Assembly (NCBI GenBank): GCA_041627895.1
Contig: JBFKQC010000017.1
Coordinates: 1 to 59,363 of the forward strand
Reading direction: 5' to 3'
DNA: 59,363 nt
Origin: JBFKQC01 sp041627895
GTDB taxonomy: Bacteria > Pseudomonadota > Alphaproteobacteria > Rhodobacterales > Rhodobacteraceae
Part shown: piece by piece, positions 43,746 through 52,874 of the stretch
Position numbering within the stretch: position 1 is the first letter of the stretch
Layout of the letters: each line of letters opens with the position of its first letter
Program-made: the position numbers and the translations under genes
Notes under the pieces: model-generated
The model's input: only the letters and a program-made list of their open reading frames with translations
What the model was told of the DNA's origin: nothing
The model's database searches: none

Positions 43746-44489
43746 TCAGGTGTTGATCGACCCGCCGTCGACGGCCAGCGTCTGCCCGGTCACGAAGTCG
43801 CTTTCGGACGAGGCCAGGAAGACCAGTGCGCCCAACAGGTCCTGCGGATGCGCGTCGCGCGGGATCGCGCGCGAGGCCACCACCTTGTCGCGGGTCTTCT
43901 CGATATGGTCCGGGTTTTCGAGGATGCTCGACGACAGCGTCAGCCCGGGTGCCAGCGAATTCACCGTGATCCCCTTTGGGCCAAGCTCGCGCGACAGCGC
44001 GCGCGTCATCGCGGTCAGCGCGCCTTTGGACGCGATGTAGTGCAGCATCATCGGCAGACCCTTGTAGACGGTGCCCGAGGTGATGTTGACGATCTTGCCA
44101 TATCCCGCGGCCTCCATCATCGGCCCCACCGCCTGTGCCATGTTGAATGCGCCGCGCACGTTGACCGCCATCACACGGTCCCAGAGGTCGGGGGCGATCT
44201 CGTCATAGCGCTGCATCGGCAGCGTGGCGAAGACCGCGGCGTTGTTGACCAGCACGGCGGGCGTCCCCAGCCGCTCGGCCACGCTCGCGACCGCAGTGCG
44301 CGCCGCGGCCGGATCGGCGACATCGCAGCGCAGATACAGCCCGCCGACCTCGTCGGTGACCGCCTGCCCGTCGGCCACGTCCAGCACCGCGACGCGGCCG
44401 CCCTCGCCCGCCAGCGCACGGGCGAACTCGCGCCCCAGGCCCTTGGCCCCGCCGGTCACGATGCAAATTCTGCCGTCCAATCGTCCCAT
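43746..44489 (-). CDS. SDR-family oxidoreductase
   Basis: A 247-residue classical short-chain dehydrogenase. It has TGGAKGLG near the start, an Asp (VLDVAD) predicting NAD, NNAAVFA, Ser in ITSGT, the Tyr-Lys pair in YIASKGAL and a C-terminal ending DGGSINT. The ATG at 44489 follows a GGAGGAA ribosome site. It lies between a TauE/SafE exporter and a DAO-family oxidoreductase on the same strand. Substrate unknown. Confidence 0.87.
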   Translation of the reverse strand: MGRLDGRICIVTGGAKGLGREFARALAGEGGRVAVLDVADGQAVTDEVGGLYLRCDVADPAAARTAVASVAERLGTPAVLVNNAAVFATLPMQRYDEIAPDLWDRVMAVNVRGAFNMAQAVGPMMEAAGYGKIVNITSGTVYKGLPMMLHYIASKGALTAMTRALSRELGPKGITVNSLAPGLTLSSSILENPDHIEKTRDKVVASRAIPRDAHPQDLLGALVFLASSESDFVTGQTLAVDGGSINT

Positions 44490-44509
44490 TGCGTTCCTCC
44501 CCCCGCGCT

Positions 44510-45262
44510 TCACCCGGCCAAGGCGACATAGACCAACCGCACCGCCAGCACGCTCAACAACGCCAGCACCAGCCGGTCGAATGCCCGGGCCGACATCCGC
44601 CGCGCGATCCAGGCGCCGACCGGCATTCCCGCGAATATCGGTACCAGTGCCACGGCGCTCAAGCCCAGCAGCGCCGGCGTCATCAGGCCATATGCGAACT
44701 GCGCCGGGGCCTGCACGACCGACATCGTGGCGAAGAAGGCCGAGATGGTGAAGATGAACACCGGCCGCTCCAGCCGCATCGCGTTCAGGAAGCTGACCGA
44801 GATCGGCGCCGAAATCCCCGCCGCGCCCTGCAGCACGCCCGCCGCGACCCCCAACGGCCAGACCAGCCTTTGCCCCGCCGCCAGCCCGACCCGGAAATCC
44901 GGCCGCACCAGGCGCAACAGGACATAAAGCGTGACGGCGCCGGCCACGAGCCCGGTCAGCAACTCGACCGGCAGCCGGGCCAGCATCACGGTGCCGATCA
45001 GCGCCCCCAACCCGCCGGCCAGCGCAAAGCCGAGCGCGAAACCGCCGGGCAGCCGGTGCTGCCAGTACTGGCGCAGCTGCCAGAGGTTGGTCGCCAGGTT
45101 CGGCGCCACCATGATCACCACGGCCAACCGCACATCGAAGAACGCCGCCATCACCGGCACCGCGACAACCGGCGTCCCGGCCCCGGTGGCGCCCTTCATG
45201 AAGCCGCCGAGGAACAGCGCCAGGGCGATGATCGCCAGCGAAAGCGGATCGGAAACCGGCAT
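44510..45262 (-). CDS. TauE/SafE-family (TSUP) membrane exporter
   Basis: A 250-residue integral membrane protein with about eight helices and the TSUP pattern: an N-terminal LGGFMKGATGAGTPVVAVP motif, repeated in the second half as GVLQGAAGISAPISVSF. TSUP proteins move sulfite, sulfoacetate or other organosulfur anions. It starts 5 nt after the nitroreductase stop, so they are co-translated. This suggests the operon handles a sulfonate or another acid whose product is exported. Confidence 0.87.
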   Translation of the reverse strand: MPVSDPLSLAIIALALFLGGFMKGATGAGTPVVAVPVMAAFFDVRLAVVIMVAPNLATNLWQLRQYWQHRLPGGFALGFALAGGLGALIGTVMLARLPVELLTGLVAGAVTLYVLLRLVRPDFRVGLAAGQRLVWPLGVAAGVLQGAAGISAPISVSFLNAMRLERPVFIFTISAFFATMSVVQAPAQFAYGLMTPALLGLSAVALVPIFAGMPVGAWIARRMSARAFDRLVLALLSVLAVRLVYVALAG

Positions 45263-45267
45263 CTGCG

Positions 45268-46065
45268 TCAGTCGACCCGGCTCGCGTCCTTGTACATCAC
45301 CCGGTGGCGTCGGGTCCTGATCCAGTCCGTCAACTCGTCGTCCGACATGAAATGATCGGGGTTGTAACGGTCGTAATGCGCGATTTCCTCCATCGGTCGG
45401 CGGTAGCGCTTGTAGGGCTTCGCCGCAGGCGGGCCGAACAGGAAGATGTCAAGCACGCTGATCTCGTCGGGAATGCCCAGCAGCGGGCGCATCGCCTTCT
45501 GCGCCGCCTCCTGCCCGATCGCCGTGACCCACCAGACGTTATAGCCCAGCGCCGCGGCCGCCAGATGCGCCGACATGGTCGAGGCGGCGACGGATTGCAG
45601 CAGGATGCGCTCGGCGTTCTCCTTGTACATCCGGTCGAGGTCGGAGCCGTCGTTGAACACCGGAAACGCGTTGACCCAGCGCATGTCGGAACAGACCACG
45701 ATGAACCCGGGCGCGGTGGCAAGCCCGCGATAGTCGGGCGTGGGGAACTTCATCTTCGCCTTGGCGCGGAACCGCTGCTCGGCCACGAAATACTCGGTGA
45801 TGGCGTCCTTGACCGCCTGGTCGCGCACGATGACGTATTGCCAGGGCTGGGCGTTGGCGCCGGACGGTGCGTGCCGCGCCGCCTCGAGGATCAACTCGAA
45901 ATGCCGGTCCGGCACCACGTAGGAGGCGTCGAACTTGCGCACCGCCACCCGGTTCCGCACCGTCTGCATCAGCGCGTCATAGCGGGTCTCGTCGCCGATC
46001 TCGGGCAGGTCGACCTGCAATTCGGCCTCGGCCAGATCGACGGCGGGGGCGGTGTCTTCGGTCAT
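45268..46065 (-). CDS. Nitroreductase-family FMN protein
   Basis: A 265-residue nitroreductase-fold protein with an N-terminal extension of about 30 residues. The family opening is RNRVAVRKFDASYVVPD, followed by ARHAPSGANAQPWQYVIV, a typical FMN-binding segment, and later LGYNVWWVTAIGQEA. Such enzymes reduce nitro groups, quinones, enones or act as dehydrogenases. The ATG at 46065 is preceded by AGGGAG. It is the first gene of the four-gene minus-strand operon. Confidence 0.85.
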   Translation of the reverse strand: MTEDTAPAVDLAEAELQVDLPEIGDETRYDALMQTVRNRVAVRKFDASYVVPDRHFELILEAARHAPSGANAQPWQYVIVRDQAVKDAITEYFVAEQRFRAKAKMKFPTPDYRGLATAPGFIVVCSDMRWVNAFPVFNDGSDLDRMYKENAERILLQSVAASTMSAHLAAAALGYNVWWVTAIGQEAAQKAMRPLLGIPDEISVLDIFLFGPPAAKPYKRYRRPMEEIAHYDRYNPDHFMSDDELTDWIRTRRHRVMYKDASRVD

Positions 46066-46094
46066 CGGCGCGTGCTCCCTCTGATTCCCCAATG

Positions 46095-47759
46095 TCATCC
46101 GGGTAAACCCGCCAAACGCAACCCATCGACCAGATGGTCGCGATCGCCGTCGTGCCGATAGGGCGCGCGGCGGCCCTCGTCCTCTGCGGTGATCTCGGGC
46201 GAGATCGTCAGGATTTCCAGGCCGAGCCAGTCCGCCTCGTCCCTCAGGCCGAGATGCCCGTATGTCGCGGCGAGCGCGATGTAACCCGACAGAAAGGCCG
46301 GGTTGCGGGCGGTCACGTCTTCAAGCAGCGCGCGCGCCTCGTCGTAGCGGCGCATCCGGAAGAGGATATGCGCCTCGACCCAGAGATAGGCGAAGGTGTA
46401 GCGCGGGCTCAGCACCTTGGCCATGCGGATCGCCGACAGCGCCTCGTCGGGGTCGCCGCCGTAGCCCAGCGTCTGGCCGAGCACCGCGTAGCCGTCGGCA
46501 TAGCTCGGGTCCAGCCGGATCGCTTCGCGCGCGGCGTCGATGGCGGTGTCGTGATTGCGTAGCGAAAGGTGCAGCACCGCAAGGGCGAACTGCGCTTGCG
46601 GGATCGTCGGGTCCAGATCGACGGCGGTCTCGGCCAGCCCCAGCGCTGTGTCCAGCGTCGAGGGATCGTCGCCCAGCCGGAACACCACGGATTGCCCGTA
46701 GGTCAGTGCCAGGTTCGCGTAGGCGCGGGCATAGGTCGGGTCGATCGCGATCGCGCGGCGGAAATGTTCGCGGGCCTGGACGATGCCCTCGCTGGTGAAC
46801 TGGCGCAGCGGCGCCAGCCCCCGCAGCAGCAGGTCGTAGGCGTCCGGATCGACACGCTCCTGGCGCAGAAAGCGCCGTTCCTCGTCGTCGGTCAGTTCCA
46901 CCGCGAGGGCCGAGGCGATCGCAAGGGCCACGTCATCCTGCAGATCGAAGATGCCGCCGATATCGCGGTCGTAGCGGTCGGCCCAGATGCTGGCCCCCGT
47001 CACGGCCTCTGCGAGCGCGACGTTGATCCGCAGCCGGCGCCCTTCGCGGCGCACGCTGCCGGTGACGTAGTGGGTAACACCCAGTTCGCCGGCAATCATG
47101 CCCGGCGACAGGCCGGAGTCGCGATAGGTGAAGCTGGTGGCGCTGGAAATCATCCTGAGACCGGACAGGCGCGAAAGGTCCGTGGTCAGGTCTTCGGTCA
47201 GCCCGTCGCTGAAGTAGCGCTGTCCGGGATCGGGATCCATGTTGGAAAACGGCAGCACAGCGACCGTCGCGCGGGCCGGCGGAAGCCCGGCAAACGCAGT
47301 CTCGTCCGGGCTGCCGCGCGTCAGGGTGAAAACGACCGCAACAAGCACCAGCGCGGCGGCGGCCAATGCGGCGAGCGGCCATTGCCGGCGTCCCCGCGTC
47401 TCGGCCGGCGCACGGGTCGGGACAAGGCGGTAGCCCCGGCGCGGCATGGTCTGGATGCAGTCGCGCGCGCCGGGACCGAGCGCGCGGCGGATGTCGCCGA
47501 TGCACTGGATCAGGCTGTCGTCCGTGACCGCGACGTTGCCCCAGATCGCGTCGATCAGGTCCTCCTTGCGGATCGTGCGTTCGGGCTGCCGGGCGAGTTC
47601 GGCCAGCACGTCCGCGGACTGCCGGCGCAGTTCAACGACATCGCCGTCGGCATCGCGCAATTCCAGAGTTCCCGGGTCGAAACGGAACGCGCCGAGCCAA
47701 AGAGGACCCGTCGATTTCGTCCAAATTTCGGCCTGATTTCGGGACATCTGCATGCGCAT
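46095..47759 (-). CDS. CadC-like membrane transcription regulator with TolB-like and TPR domains
   Basis: A 554-residue one-component regulator. An OmpR/CadC winged helix occupies about 20-115 (RQSADVLAELARQPERTIRKEDLIDAIWG, IQTMPRRGYRLVP), a single membrane helix about 127-147, then a TolB/FlgO-like domain (ATVAVLPFSNMDPDPGQRYFSDGLTEDLTTDLSR). The C-terminal half carries tetratricopeptide repeats. It should sense a signal outside the membrane and bind DNA inside. The start at 47759 has AAGG upstream; ATGs at 47753 and 47747 are alternatives. It is divergent from the cupin gene, a likely target. Confidence 0.85.
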   Translation of the reverse strand: MRMQMSRNQAEIWTKSTGPLWLGAFRFDPGTLELRDADGDVVELRRQSADVLAELARQPERTIRKEDLIDAIWGNVAVTDDSLIQCIGDIRRALGPGARDCIQTMPRRGYRLVPTRAPAETRGRRQWPLAALAAAALVLVAVVFTLTRGSPDETAFAGLPPARATVAVLPFSNMDPDPGQRYFSDGLTEDLTTDLSRLSGLRMISSATSFTYRDSGLSPGMIAGELGVTHYVTGSVRREGRRLRINVALAEAVTGASIWADRYDRDIGGIFDLQDDVALAIASALAVELTDDEERRFLRQERVDPDAYDLLLRGLAPLRQFTSEGIVQAREHFRRAIAIDPTYARAYANLALTYGQSVVFRLGDDPSTLDTALGLAETAVDLDPTIPQAQFALAVLHLSLRNHDTAIDAAREAIRLDPSYADGYAVLGQTLGYGGDPDEALSAIRMAKVLSPRYTFAYLWVEAHILFRMRRYDEARALLEDVTARNPAFLSGYIALAATYGHLGLRDEADWLGLEILTISPEITAEDEGRRAPYRHDGDRDHLVDGLRLAGLPG

Positions 47760-47962
47760 AATAGACCTTCGCCCTGCCCGTCGCTTTTCGACGGGTCCCG
47801 GAATTCGGCGCCGGCAGCGCCTTGACCGCGCCCCGTGCCGCGGTCGGCCCGGGGTCGGTGGTGGTGCACATGCTCGGTGCGAGTATCGCCGATTTCGGGC
47901 CGTTCTCCAAGCCGGAGCGGCGCCGAGGACCGGGTCACAATCGCATGAACAGGAGAAATATC

Positions 47963-48586
47963 ATGAAGATCATGAGATTCTGCACACTGAACGGGCCGAA
48001 GGCCGCGATTGCCGCCGCCGCGCTCGGCGCCATTGCCGCCACGCCGCTGGCGGCGCAAAGCCTGGGCAAGTTCGTCGTCACCAAGATGTCCGAGATGCCG
48101 GTCGACGCACTGCCCGAGGGCGACCTCTACTGGCATGTCGAGACCTTCGCCACACTGGACCAAGCGAAGGGCGCGGTGGGCGAATACTCGCTGACGGCGG
48201 AATTCGACGACAAGGCGTGGCTCTTCACGCTCGGCGACCGCAAGGCCGAGGCAATGGGCGGCACGCCTGTCGCCTCGATCGGGCCGATTCCGCGCTTCGA
48301 CGCGCCGGAATACCTGCTACGGATCAACTCGGCCACGGCGCCGTCCGGCGCCAAGACCTCGATCCATTCGCATCCGGGCTCCGAGGCGTTCCTGATCCTG
48401 TCCGGCCAGCTGACCCAGCGTACGCCCTACGGGCAGCACGTGCTGAACGCCGGCGCGACGATGCCCGGGGTGCCGGACCAGACGATGCAGGTGCACAGCA
48501 CCGGAGACGAGGAACTGCGCGAGCTGATCATGTTCGTGGTCGACGCGACGCGGCCGTTCTCGGAGAAGAAGGAAAGCCTGCACTGA
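47963..48586 (+). CDS. Secreted cupin-domain protein
   Basis: A 207-residue protein with a signal peptide ending about LAA-QS and a cupin barrel. The metal-binding motif is SIHSHPGSEAFLILSG with His135, His137 and Glu141. The ATG at 47963 follows AGGAGA at the right spacing, so it is preferred to the in-frame ATG at 47945. It is divergent from the CadC-like regulator and convergent with the dehydrogenase at 48641. The role is unknown; a periplasmic sensor or small enzyme is possible. Confidence 0.8.
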   Translation: MKIMRFCTLNGPKAAIAAAALGAIAATPLAAQSLGKFVVTKMSEMPVDALPEGDLYWHVETFATLDQAKGAVGEYSLTAEFDDKAWLFTLGDRKAEAMGGTPVASIGPIPRFDAPEYLLRINSATAPSGAKTSIHSHPGSEAFLILSGQLTQRTPYGQHVLNAGATMPGVPDQTMQVHSTGDEELRELIMFVVDATRPFSEKKESLH

Positions 48587-48640
48587 AGCCGCCGGTCCGG
48601 GCGGGCCGGCACGGGCCGCGGGCCTGCCGGCCCGCCCGGA

Positions 48641-51049
48641 TCATCCGCGCATCGCCCGGCCTTGCGGGTCATAGGGCGACGCCGGGATCACCCGCGCGCC
48701 GCGCTCCTGGCCGACGACGTGCACGGACAACTCGGTGCCGGTCCCGGCCTGCTCGCGGTCGACCAGCGCCATCGCCAGCGATTTCCGCACCGTGTGGCCG
48801 TAGCCGCCCGAGGTGACGAAGCCGACGCGCCTGCCCCCCGCCCAGACCGGCTCGTAGCCGCTGGCGTCGGCGTCCGCCGCGTCGACCTCCAGCGTCACCA
48901 GCACCTGCGAAGGCCCGTTGCCGTCGCGCTCGGCCAGCGCCGCGTCGCGGCCCACGAAATCGCCCTTGTCCCAGGCAATCCAGCGGTCGAGCCCGGTCAT
49001 GCCGGGAGTGTAGCGCTGGGTGAATTCGGCCAACCAGATGCCGAAGGACTTTTCCAGCCGCAGCGACAGCATCGCGTTGAAACCGTATTCGCGGATGCCG
49101 AATTCGGCCCCGGCCGCCAGCAGCGCCCGGCGCAGCGCGATGTGATCGCCGAAGCGGCAGTTGATCTCGTATCCCAGTTCGCCCGCCACCGACATCCGCG
49201 CGATCCGGGTGCGGATCAGCCCCACATCGAACCCGCCGCAGCCCATGAAGGGCAGCGCGCCGATATCCTGGTGGCAGAGCTTTTCCAGCACCTTGCGCGC
49301 ATTCGGCCCGGTCAGCGCGAAGCCGCCGATCCCCTCGTTCATGTCCTGCACCGAGACCCGCGGCATCAGGTGATCGGCGAACCAGCGCATGTGCCAGGCG
49401 CGCAGGTAATAGGACCCCATGATCCACCACGCCCCGTCGCCCCAGTTCAGCACGGTCAGATCGCCCTTCAGCCGCCCGTTCGGCGCCAGCATCGGCGCCA
49501 GCCGCGCGCGCCCGGGTCCGGGCAGTTTCGAGGCCATCACCTTGTCGAGCCAGGCCGCGGCATTCGGCCCGGTCACCTCGTAGCGGCTGAACCCCGAGAT
49601 ATCGACCAGCCCGACATTCTCGCGCGCGTTGCGGCATTCGGCGCCGACAAGGTCGAAGGCGTTCGAGCGCTTCAGCGTCAGATTCTCGACGAAGTCCTTC
49701 GACGGCGCGAAGTAGAGCGGCACCTCGAGGTCCCAGCTGACCCCCCAGCGGCAGCCTGCCGCGGTCATCGCGTCGTGCGCCGGCGCCATCTTCAGCGGCC
49801 GGCCGGCGGGAAGCTGCTCGTTTGGGTAGGACATCACGAAGCGGCGCGAATAGAACTGGCCGGTGGTCTGGCGGATGTATTCGCGGTTCTCGGCATAGCG
49901 GCCGTAGCGCGCCACGTCCATCGGCCAGGCGTCGGCCTCGGGCTCGCCTTCGATCATCCATTCGGCCAGCGTCTTGCCCACCCCGCCGCCCTGCAGGAAC
50001 CCCGCCATCACCGCGCAGGCGCACCAGTAGCCGCGCCTGCCCGGATAGGGGCCGACCAGCGGGTTGCCGTCGGGCGAGAAGGTGAAGGCGCCGTTCACCC
50101 AGGTCTTGACGCCGACTTCCTGCAGGCAGGGATAGCGCTCGAACCCCATGACCAGCTCTTTCTCGATCCGGTCGGTCTGTTCCTGGAACAGCTCCATCCC
50201 GTAATCCCAGGGCGCGCCGTCCATCGCCCAGTGCTCGTGGTCGATCTCGTAGATGCCCAGCAGAATGCCCTTCTGGTCCTGCCGCATGTAGGTGAAGCCT
50301 TCGAGATCGACCGTCATCGGCACCTCGAAATCCAGTGCCGCGACCTCGGGGATCGTGTCGGAGACCAGATAGTGGTGCTTCAGCGGCGAAACCGGCAGTT
50401 CGATCCCGGCCATGCGGCCCACCTGCTTGGCCCAGAGCCCGGCGGCGTTGACGACGTGCTCGCAAGTGATCGTGCCCTTGTCGGTCACCACCTGCCAGCC
50501 ATCGGTGGTCTGGACCAGCCGTTCGACCTTGGTGTGCTCGTAGTATTCCGCGCCGCGCTTGCGGGCGGCGATGGCATAGGCATGCACCGTGCCGGTGGTG
50601 TCGATATAGCCCTCGCGGTCGGCCCACATCGCGCCCAGCACGCCCTCGGTCGACATGATCGGACAGCGCGCCCGCGCCTCTTCCGGCGTCATCAGCGCGC
50701 AGTCCTCGATCCCGATCGACTGGAAGATGCGATAGGCCGATTGCAGCCATTCCCAGCGCTCGGGCGTGCCGGCAAGCGTCAGCCCGCCGGTCATGTGCAG
50801 CCCGATGTTCTGCCCCGATTCCTTCTCGACTTCGCTCAAAAGGTCGATGGTATAGGCCTGCAGGGCGGCCATGTTCGGATCGGCATTCAGCGCGTGAATG
50901 CCGCCCGCGGCGTGCCAGCTCGACCCGGCGGTCAGGACCGAGCGTTCCAGCATTACCACGTCGGTCCAGCCGAGCTTGGCGAGGTGGTAGAGCACCGAAC
51001 TGCCGACGACCCCGCCGCCGATCACGACCACCCTGTAATGCGATTTCAT
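48641..51049 (-). CDS. FAD-dependent oxidoreductase/GcvT aminomethyltransferase (dimethylglycine or sarcosine dehydrogenase-like)
   Basis: An 802-residue two-part enzyme. The N-terminal DAO domain has GGGVVG at 11-16 and SSWHAAG with His46, the usual covalent FAD-attachment residue of dimethylglycine/sarcosine dehydrogenases. The C-terminal half (about 430-802) is a GcvT-type folate-binding domain (RENVGLVDISGFSRYEVTGPNA, GELGYEINC, FGIREYGFNAMLSLRLEKSFG). It demethylates an N-methyl amine and passes the one-carbon unit to tetrahydrofolate, consistent with osmolyte use in marine alphaproteobacteria. The start at 51049 is set by the Rossmann motif. Confidence 0.88.
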   Translation of the reverse strand: MKSHYRVVVIGGGVVGSSVLYHLAKLGWTDVVMLERSVLTAGSSWHAAGGIHALNADPNMAALQAYTIDLLSEVEKESGQNIGLHMTGGLTLAGTPERWEWLQSAYRIFQSIGIEDCALMTPEEARARCPIMSTEGVLGAMWADREGYIDTTGTVHAYAIAARKRGAEYYEHTKVERLVQTTDGWQVVTDKGTITCEHVVNAAGLWAKQVGRMAGIELPVSPLKHHYLVSDTIPEVAALDFEVPMTVDLEGFTYMRQDQKGILLGIYEIDHEHWAMDGAPWDYGMELFQEQTDRIEKELVMGFERYPCLQEVGVKTWVNGAFTFSPDGNPLVGPYPGRRGYWCACAVMAGFLQGGGVGKTLAEWMIEGEPEADAWPMDVARYGRYAENREYIRQTTGQFYSRRFVMSYPNEQLPAGRPLKMAPAHDAMTAAGCRWGVSWDLEVPLYFAPSKDFVENLTLKRSNAFDLVGAECRNARENVGLVDISGFSRYEVTGPNAAAWLDKVMASKLPGPGRARLAPMLAPNGRLKGDLTVLNWGDGAWWIMGSYYLRAWHMRWFADHLMPRVSVQDMNEGIGGFALTGPNARKVLEKLCHQDIGALPFMGCGGFDVGLIRTRIARMSVAGELGYEINCRFGDHIALRRALLAAGAEFGIREYGFNAMLSLRLEKSFGIWLAEFTQRYTPGMTGLDRWIAWDKGDFVGRDAALAERDGNGPSQVLVTLEVDAADADASGYEPVWAGGRRVGFVTSGGYGHTVRKSLAMALVDREQAGTGTELSVHVVGQERGARVIPASPYDPQGRAMRG

Positions 51050-51394
51050 GCCGAACCTCCCGTTACCGCCCGATGTTCCGTACCGCACGCCCTGCCGCAT
51101 GGTCGCCGGCCTTTATCCGATTTGTAAGGGGCTGCCAGGGCGGGTTTCCGCTGAACCGCGACATCACAGACCCGGCCAGCGACGCGGCGGGCCGCAAAGC
51201 CGCCCTGCAAGCGGCCCGTGCAACCGGGCGGATTGCGGCCGGGACGCGGTCGACCCGCGAGGCGCTGCTGATCCGCCGGGCCTCGGCCCTGTTCCGCGCG
51301 GTTTAGTGAAGGTGGCCGAGATGATGGGGCAGTCGTAAACGACTCATTAATGTTCATTGACTGGTCATGAACGCACGTCAGCGGGAGAAACCCG
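51050..51394. other. Intergenic region upstream of two unknown genes
   Basis: 345 nt without a convincing gene. An open plus-strand frame at 51073-51306 (77 codons, ending REALLIRRASALFRAV) has mildly protein-like composition and no family I recognise. Near the right end GTTCAT (51352-51357) and ATGAAC (51367-51372) form an inverted repeat beside a TTGACT box, plausible operator/promoter elements for the gene at 51395. Confidence 0.4.
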
Positions 51395-52030
51395 ATGCAC
51401 GCTCCGTCCAGCCGGACCGCGTTCGCGATCCGGCTTTCGCAGCTTGAGGCCGGGGGCGAATATCAGGTTGTCTATGCCGAAGTCGTCGACATCGGCCTTG
51501 CCCATCGCGTGAGTTTCAAACTCGCCCACACTTTGGAATCGGTGTTCGCGCCGAAACTCGCGGACTTCATCCATGGGCTGCTGGACGGTATCGGCCCGGA
51601 ACGCGCGGTCGACGGGCATGTCGACGCCGCGCTCGACCTCGGGGAGCTGCTGCTGCGCAAAGTTCACCTGCTGATCGGGCGGTCCGCCGGGGGCGCGCGC
51701 TGGATTTCGCTGCGCTTTGCGCAGTTCGCCGGACAGATATCGCAGGGCTTCCGCGTTCCGCACCATTTCGAGGAACCGCTCCAGCCGCGCCTTTCCCAGA
51801 CCAGCGCGCAGCTATGCGCGCAGGTCGTGGGCCCGCTCGCCGACCTTGCGCAGTTCGCCGATCACATCGGCGGCCCCGCTGCGCCTGGCGAACGGGTCGC
51901 GGACCGGCTGGCCGAGGTCGAAGCGGCACTGCGCGAACAGCTCTTCAGGTTGAGATTGCTGGCGCTGTTCGCAAAGAGCCCGCCGGCCGGGGCGCGACGG
52001 TCCTTTCCGAAAAACAGGGGAGAGAGATAA
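51395..52030 (+). CDS. Hypothetical protein, paralogue 1 of a tandem pair
   Basis: A 211-residue soluble protein I cannot assign. It aligns by eye with the protein at 52178: GEYQVVYAEVVDIGLAHRVSF / DEYRVNTVEVLHPEFKHRLAF, and RFAQFAGQISQGFR / RFAYFIGGVQAAFR. It is Leu/Ala-rich and probably mostly helical. GGGAGA precedes the ATG. The C-terminus is basic (RRSFPKNRGER). No signal peptide or membrane helix. Confidence 0.6.
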   Translation: MHAPSSRTAFAIRLSQLEAGGEYQVVYAEVVDIGLAHRVSFKLAHTLESVFAPKLADFIHGLLDGIGPERAVDGHVDAALDLGELLLRKVHLLIGRSAGGARWISLRFAQFAGQISQGFRVPHHFEEPLQPRLSQTSAQLCAQVVGPLADLAQFADHIGGPAAPGERVADRLAEVEAALREQLFRLRLLALFAKSPPAGARRSFPKNRGER

Positions 52031-52177
52031 TCATCTGAAGAAAAAGGAAAATAATCCGGAAATTCATTGGAAAGAAAGATTTCCGCAATCTGAAGAAACG
52101 GGCCGTCTTGGTAACAGATCGTTAAGACAGTTCCCGGATATTCCGCGCAAAGCAGCACCTCCGAGGCAAGGCAGGAC

Positions 52178-52861
52178 ATGAGCAAGGTTTCTCAAGCCCA
52201 GGACGCATTCTCGATTCACTTGTTCCGTTCGGCGGGCGCGGACGAGTATCGTGTCAACACGGTCGAGGTACTTCATCCCGAGTTCAAGCACCGACTGGCA
52301 TTCAACAGGAACAACAGGGTCTGCGAAATCCTCGAGGGGCGCCTGGCGCACTACGTCACGGCCCTGCTCGCCGAGATCACCGCCGACAAGATGGTCGTCG
52401 CAAAGCCGGAAGAGATCGTCGATCTGCCCAACCTCGTGCTCGGGCGGTTGCGCATGCTGGTGACGACCACCGAAAAGGGCGCGAAATCGGTTCTGGTGCG
52501 CTTTGCCTATTTCATCGGCGGGGTCCAGGCAGCGTTCCGCGCCAAAACCTTCTTTCCCGAAACCATCTTTTCGCACCGCGAGCGCGTCGCGGTGAAGGCG
52601 CTGGAATCGATCTGCCTGCCGCTCTTTGACATCCTCGGCGCCACGGGCGGACCGGATCTTGCCGCGGAAGCGGCGGAGCCGCTGGCCGCACGGCTGCGGC
52701 GCATCGTTCACAGCGGCGACGAATTGCGGTTCTACAACGATCTTCTGGTGCGCTACGTGTCTTTCTGCGGTGCCGGCAACGTGCGGCTGGACGGCAATCG
52801 CGCGCAGGCCGTGGTCGCCGACGAGCCGCCGATGGCGGTGGAAAGGCTCGCGGCCGGCTGA
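52178..52861 (+). CDS. Hypothetical protein, paralogue 2 of a tandem pair
   Basis: A 227-residue soluble protein of unknown family, diverged from its upstream neighbour but collinear with it over about 170 residues. It has an N-terminal strand-like segment (AFSIHLFRSAGADEYRVNTVEVLH) and a helical remainder. An AGGCAGGA-type ribosome site precedes the ATG. The 147-nt gap before it is strikingly AT-rich (polyA patches near 52030-52080), unlike the rest of the window, which suggests recent acquisition or a dedicated promoter. Convergent with dctM. Confidence 0.65.
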   Translation: MSKVSQAQDAFSIHLFRSAGADEYRVNTVEVLHPEFKHRLAFNRNNRVCEILEGRLAHYVTALLAEITADKMVVAKPEEIVDLPNLVLGRLRMLVTTTEKGAKSVLVRFAYFIGGVQAAFRAKTFFPETIFSHRERVAVKALESICLPLFDILGATGGPDLAAEAAEPLAARLRRIVHSGDELRFYNDLLVRYVSFCGAGNVRLDGNRAQAVVADEPPMAVERLAAG

Positions 52862-52874
52862 GCGTCGCCGCGGT

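Noticed and set aside
51073..51306. 77-codon plus-strand open frame
   Set aside because: No ribosome site or family similarity that I could recognise; noted only within the intergenic description.
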